Below, in pieces: positions 5,924 through 6,446 of a stretch of DNA of 6,446 nt. This stretch comes from Deltaproteobacteria bacterium (lineage in GTDB: Bacteria; Desulfobacterota; GWC2-55-46; DRQE01), in NCBI GenBank assembly GCA_016219165.1, contig JACRCB010000040.1, forward strand, positions 1 to 6,446, read 5' to 3'. Made by a program: the position numbers and the translations under genes. The notes under the pieces are model-generated. The model was given only the letters and a program-made list of their open reading frames with translations. It made no database searches and was not told where the DNA came from. Each line of letters begins with the position of its first letter. The first letter of the stretch is position 1.

Positions 5924-5984
5924 AGCAGGCCGGAATAAACCACTTTGTCATGAAACGTATCTGAACGGCGAGGTCCGTAGCCCC

Positions 5985-6389
5985 ATGAAAGGTTTCACGG
6001 ATGAGTCCTGTAACACCTATAATTGCAGTGCGCTCCTTCTCCTTGCCCTTGTGCTCCTCTGCGTCTTTTTTTTCCTCAACGTATGGCCCGCTTTTAACCA
6101 CGTCCCCTCGGCCCATACCGCCCGCGTCTACGATGTGCCGTTCCCGGGACATGCCAATCCCGGGGAAAGATTCGTCCTCGAAGGCGCAGTCGATATAAAT
6201 TCCGCGGGCATAGAGGAGTTTTCTTTTTTACCCGGCATAGGCAAAGGTCTTGCAAAGAGGATTGTCGAAAAGAGGGAGGAGATGGGCGGGTTTGGTTCAG
6301 TCGATGAGTTGAAAGGGGTTAAAGGAATCGGGGAGACAAGAATGAACGCCCTCCGCCCCTACGTGGAGGTAAAAAGGCAAGACAACTGA
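5985..6389 (+). CDS. ComEA-like membrane-anchored helix-hairpin-helix protein
   Basis: Probable DNA-binding protein of the ComEA type, which in competent bacteria holds incoming double-stranded DNA outside the inner membrane. The 134 residues comprise a short polar N-terminus, one hydrophobic segment at about 15-34 (begins SALLLLALVLLCVFFF), a 30-residue linker, and a tandem helix-hairpin-helix domain: VDINSAGIEEF (69-79), LPGIGKGLAKRIV (82-94) and VKGIGETRMNAL (112-123). The ATG at 5985 has GCGAGG at 5968-5973, with a long 11-nt spacing. The frame stays open back to ATGs at 5907 and 5862, but those lie inside the inverted repeats and would put 41 unrelated residues before the membrane anchor, so I reject them. 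There is no neighbouring ComEC, so competence is not shown. The closest alternative is a general HhH DNA-binding protein. Confidence 0.82.
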   Translation: MKGFTDESCNTYNCSALLLLALVLLCVFFFLNVWPAFNHVPSAHTARVYDVPFPGHANPGERFVLEGAVDINSAGIEEFSFLPGIGKGLAKRIVEKREEMGGFGSVDELKGVKGIGETRMNALRPYVEVKRQDN

Positions 6390-6403
6390 GGGGATATAAT
6401 CTG

Positions 6404-6446
6404 TTGAAACGCAAGGCGAGATATGCGATGTTAAATTCCGGCCCCG
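6404..6446 (+). CDS. Possible start of a further gene, cut by the window edge
   Basis: A frame opening at TTG 6404 (or in-frame ATG 6428) stays open to the window end and would begin MKRKARYAMLNSGP. GAGGGG at 6388-6393, overlapping the stop codon of the preceding gene, lies 10 nt before the TTG. With 14 codons nothing can be said of its function, and it may not be a gene. Confidence 0.25.
   Translation, partial: MKRKARYAMLNSGP

Noticed and set aside
5823..6152. 109-codon minus-strand open frame after cimA
   Set aside because: Its C-terminal end is the translated palindromic repeat (VIASEAKQSHNIG...), a common spurious ORF, and the rest is antisense to the ComEA-like gene.
6142..6164. Two copies of TCCCGGG 16 nt apart in the linker of the ComEA-like gene
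   Set aside because: A short self-palindromic heptamer in G/C-rich coding sequence; likely chance.
6395..6400. Perfect TATAAT after the ComEA-like gene as a promoter
   Set aside because: No -35 element at suitable spacing in 6366-6380, and the gap to the possible next start is too short for a normal leader.

Overview
The window looks like a stretch of chromosome from an uncultured, probably anaerobic or facultative Gram-negative bacterium of the Desulfobacterota/Nitrospirota type. I infer this from four things: a Geobacter-like citramalate synthase, the pairing of lysC with cimA, heavy use of AGG and ATA codons, and a GTCATTGCGAG...GCAATCCC palindromic repeat of a kind scattered through many such genomes. 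The lineage call is inference; there is no marker gene such as rRNA. Every gene I support is on the + strand.

Layout. 23-498: a compact hicB-hicA toxin-antitoxin pair, antitoxin first, overlapping by one base. 512-1909: lpdA, dihydrolipoyl dehydrogenase, starting 13 nt after hicA with a GTG codon. 1956-3191: lysC, an aspartate kinase with two ACT domains. Its true start lies 46 codons inside the longest open frame, and a strong internal Shine-Dalgarno before Met247 suggests a separately translated regulatory (beta) subunit. 3226-4180: a visibly more A/T-rich cassette of three tightly packed genes, namely an unrecognised 76-residue protein, an MNT-type nucleotidyltransferase and a HEPN-domain protein. 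4192-5784: cimA, (R)-citramalate synthase. 5785-5984: a 200-nt gap holding a nested inverted repeat about 128 nt long, with a dispersed palindromic element inside longer unique arms. 5985-6389: a ComEA-like membrane-anchored helix-hairpin-helix DNA-binding protein. 6404-6446: possibly the first codons of another gene, cut by the window edge.

How the genes work together. lysC opens the aspartate family pathway (lysine, threonine, methionine). cimA makes 2-oxobutanoate for isoleucine from pyruvate and acetyl-CoA, bypassing threonine. lpdA serves 2-oxoacid dehydrogenase or glycine-cleavage complexes, whose other subunits are not in the window. Small gaps from hicB to cimA are consistent with one long transcript, with both toxin-antitoxin-like modules embedded in it. 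From memory, lysC and cimA are adjacent in relatives such as Geobacter, so the HEPN-MNT cassette looks like an insertion into a conserved amino-acid gene pair. The items most worth a second look are that cassette with its unknown first gene, the nested palindrome, and the internal lysC start.
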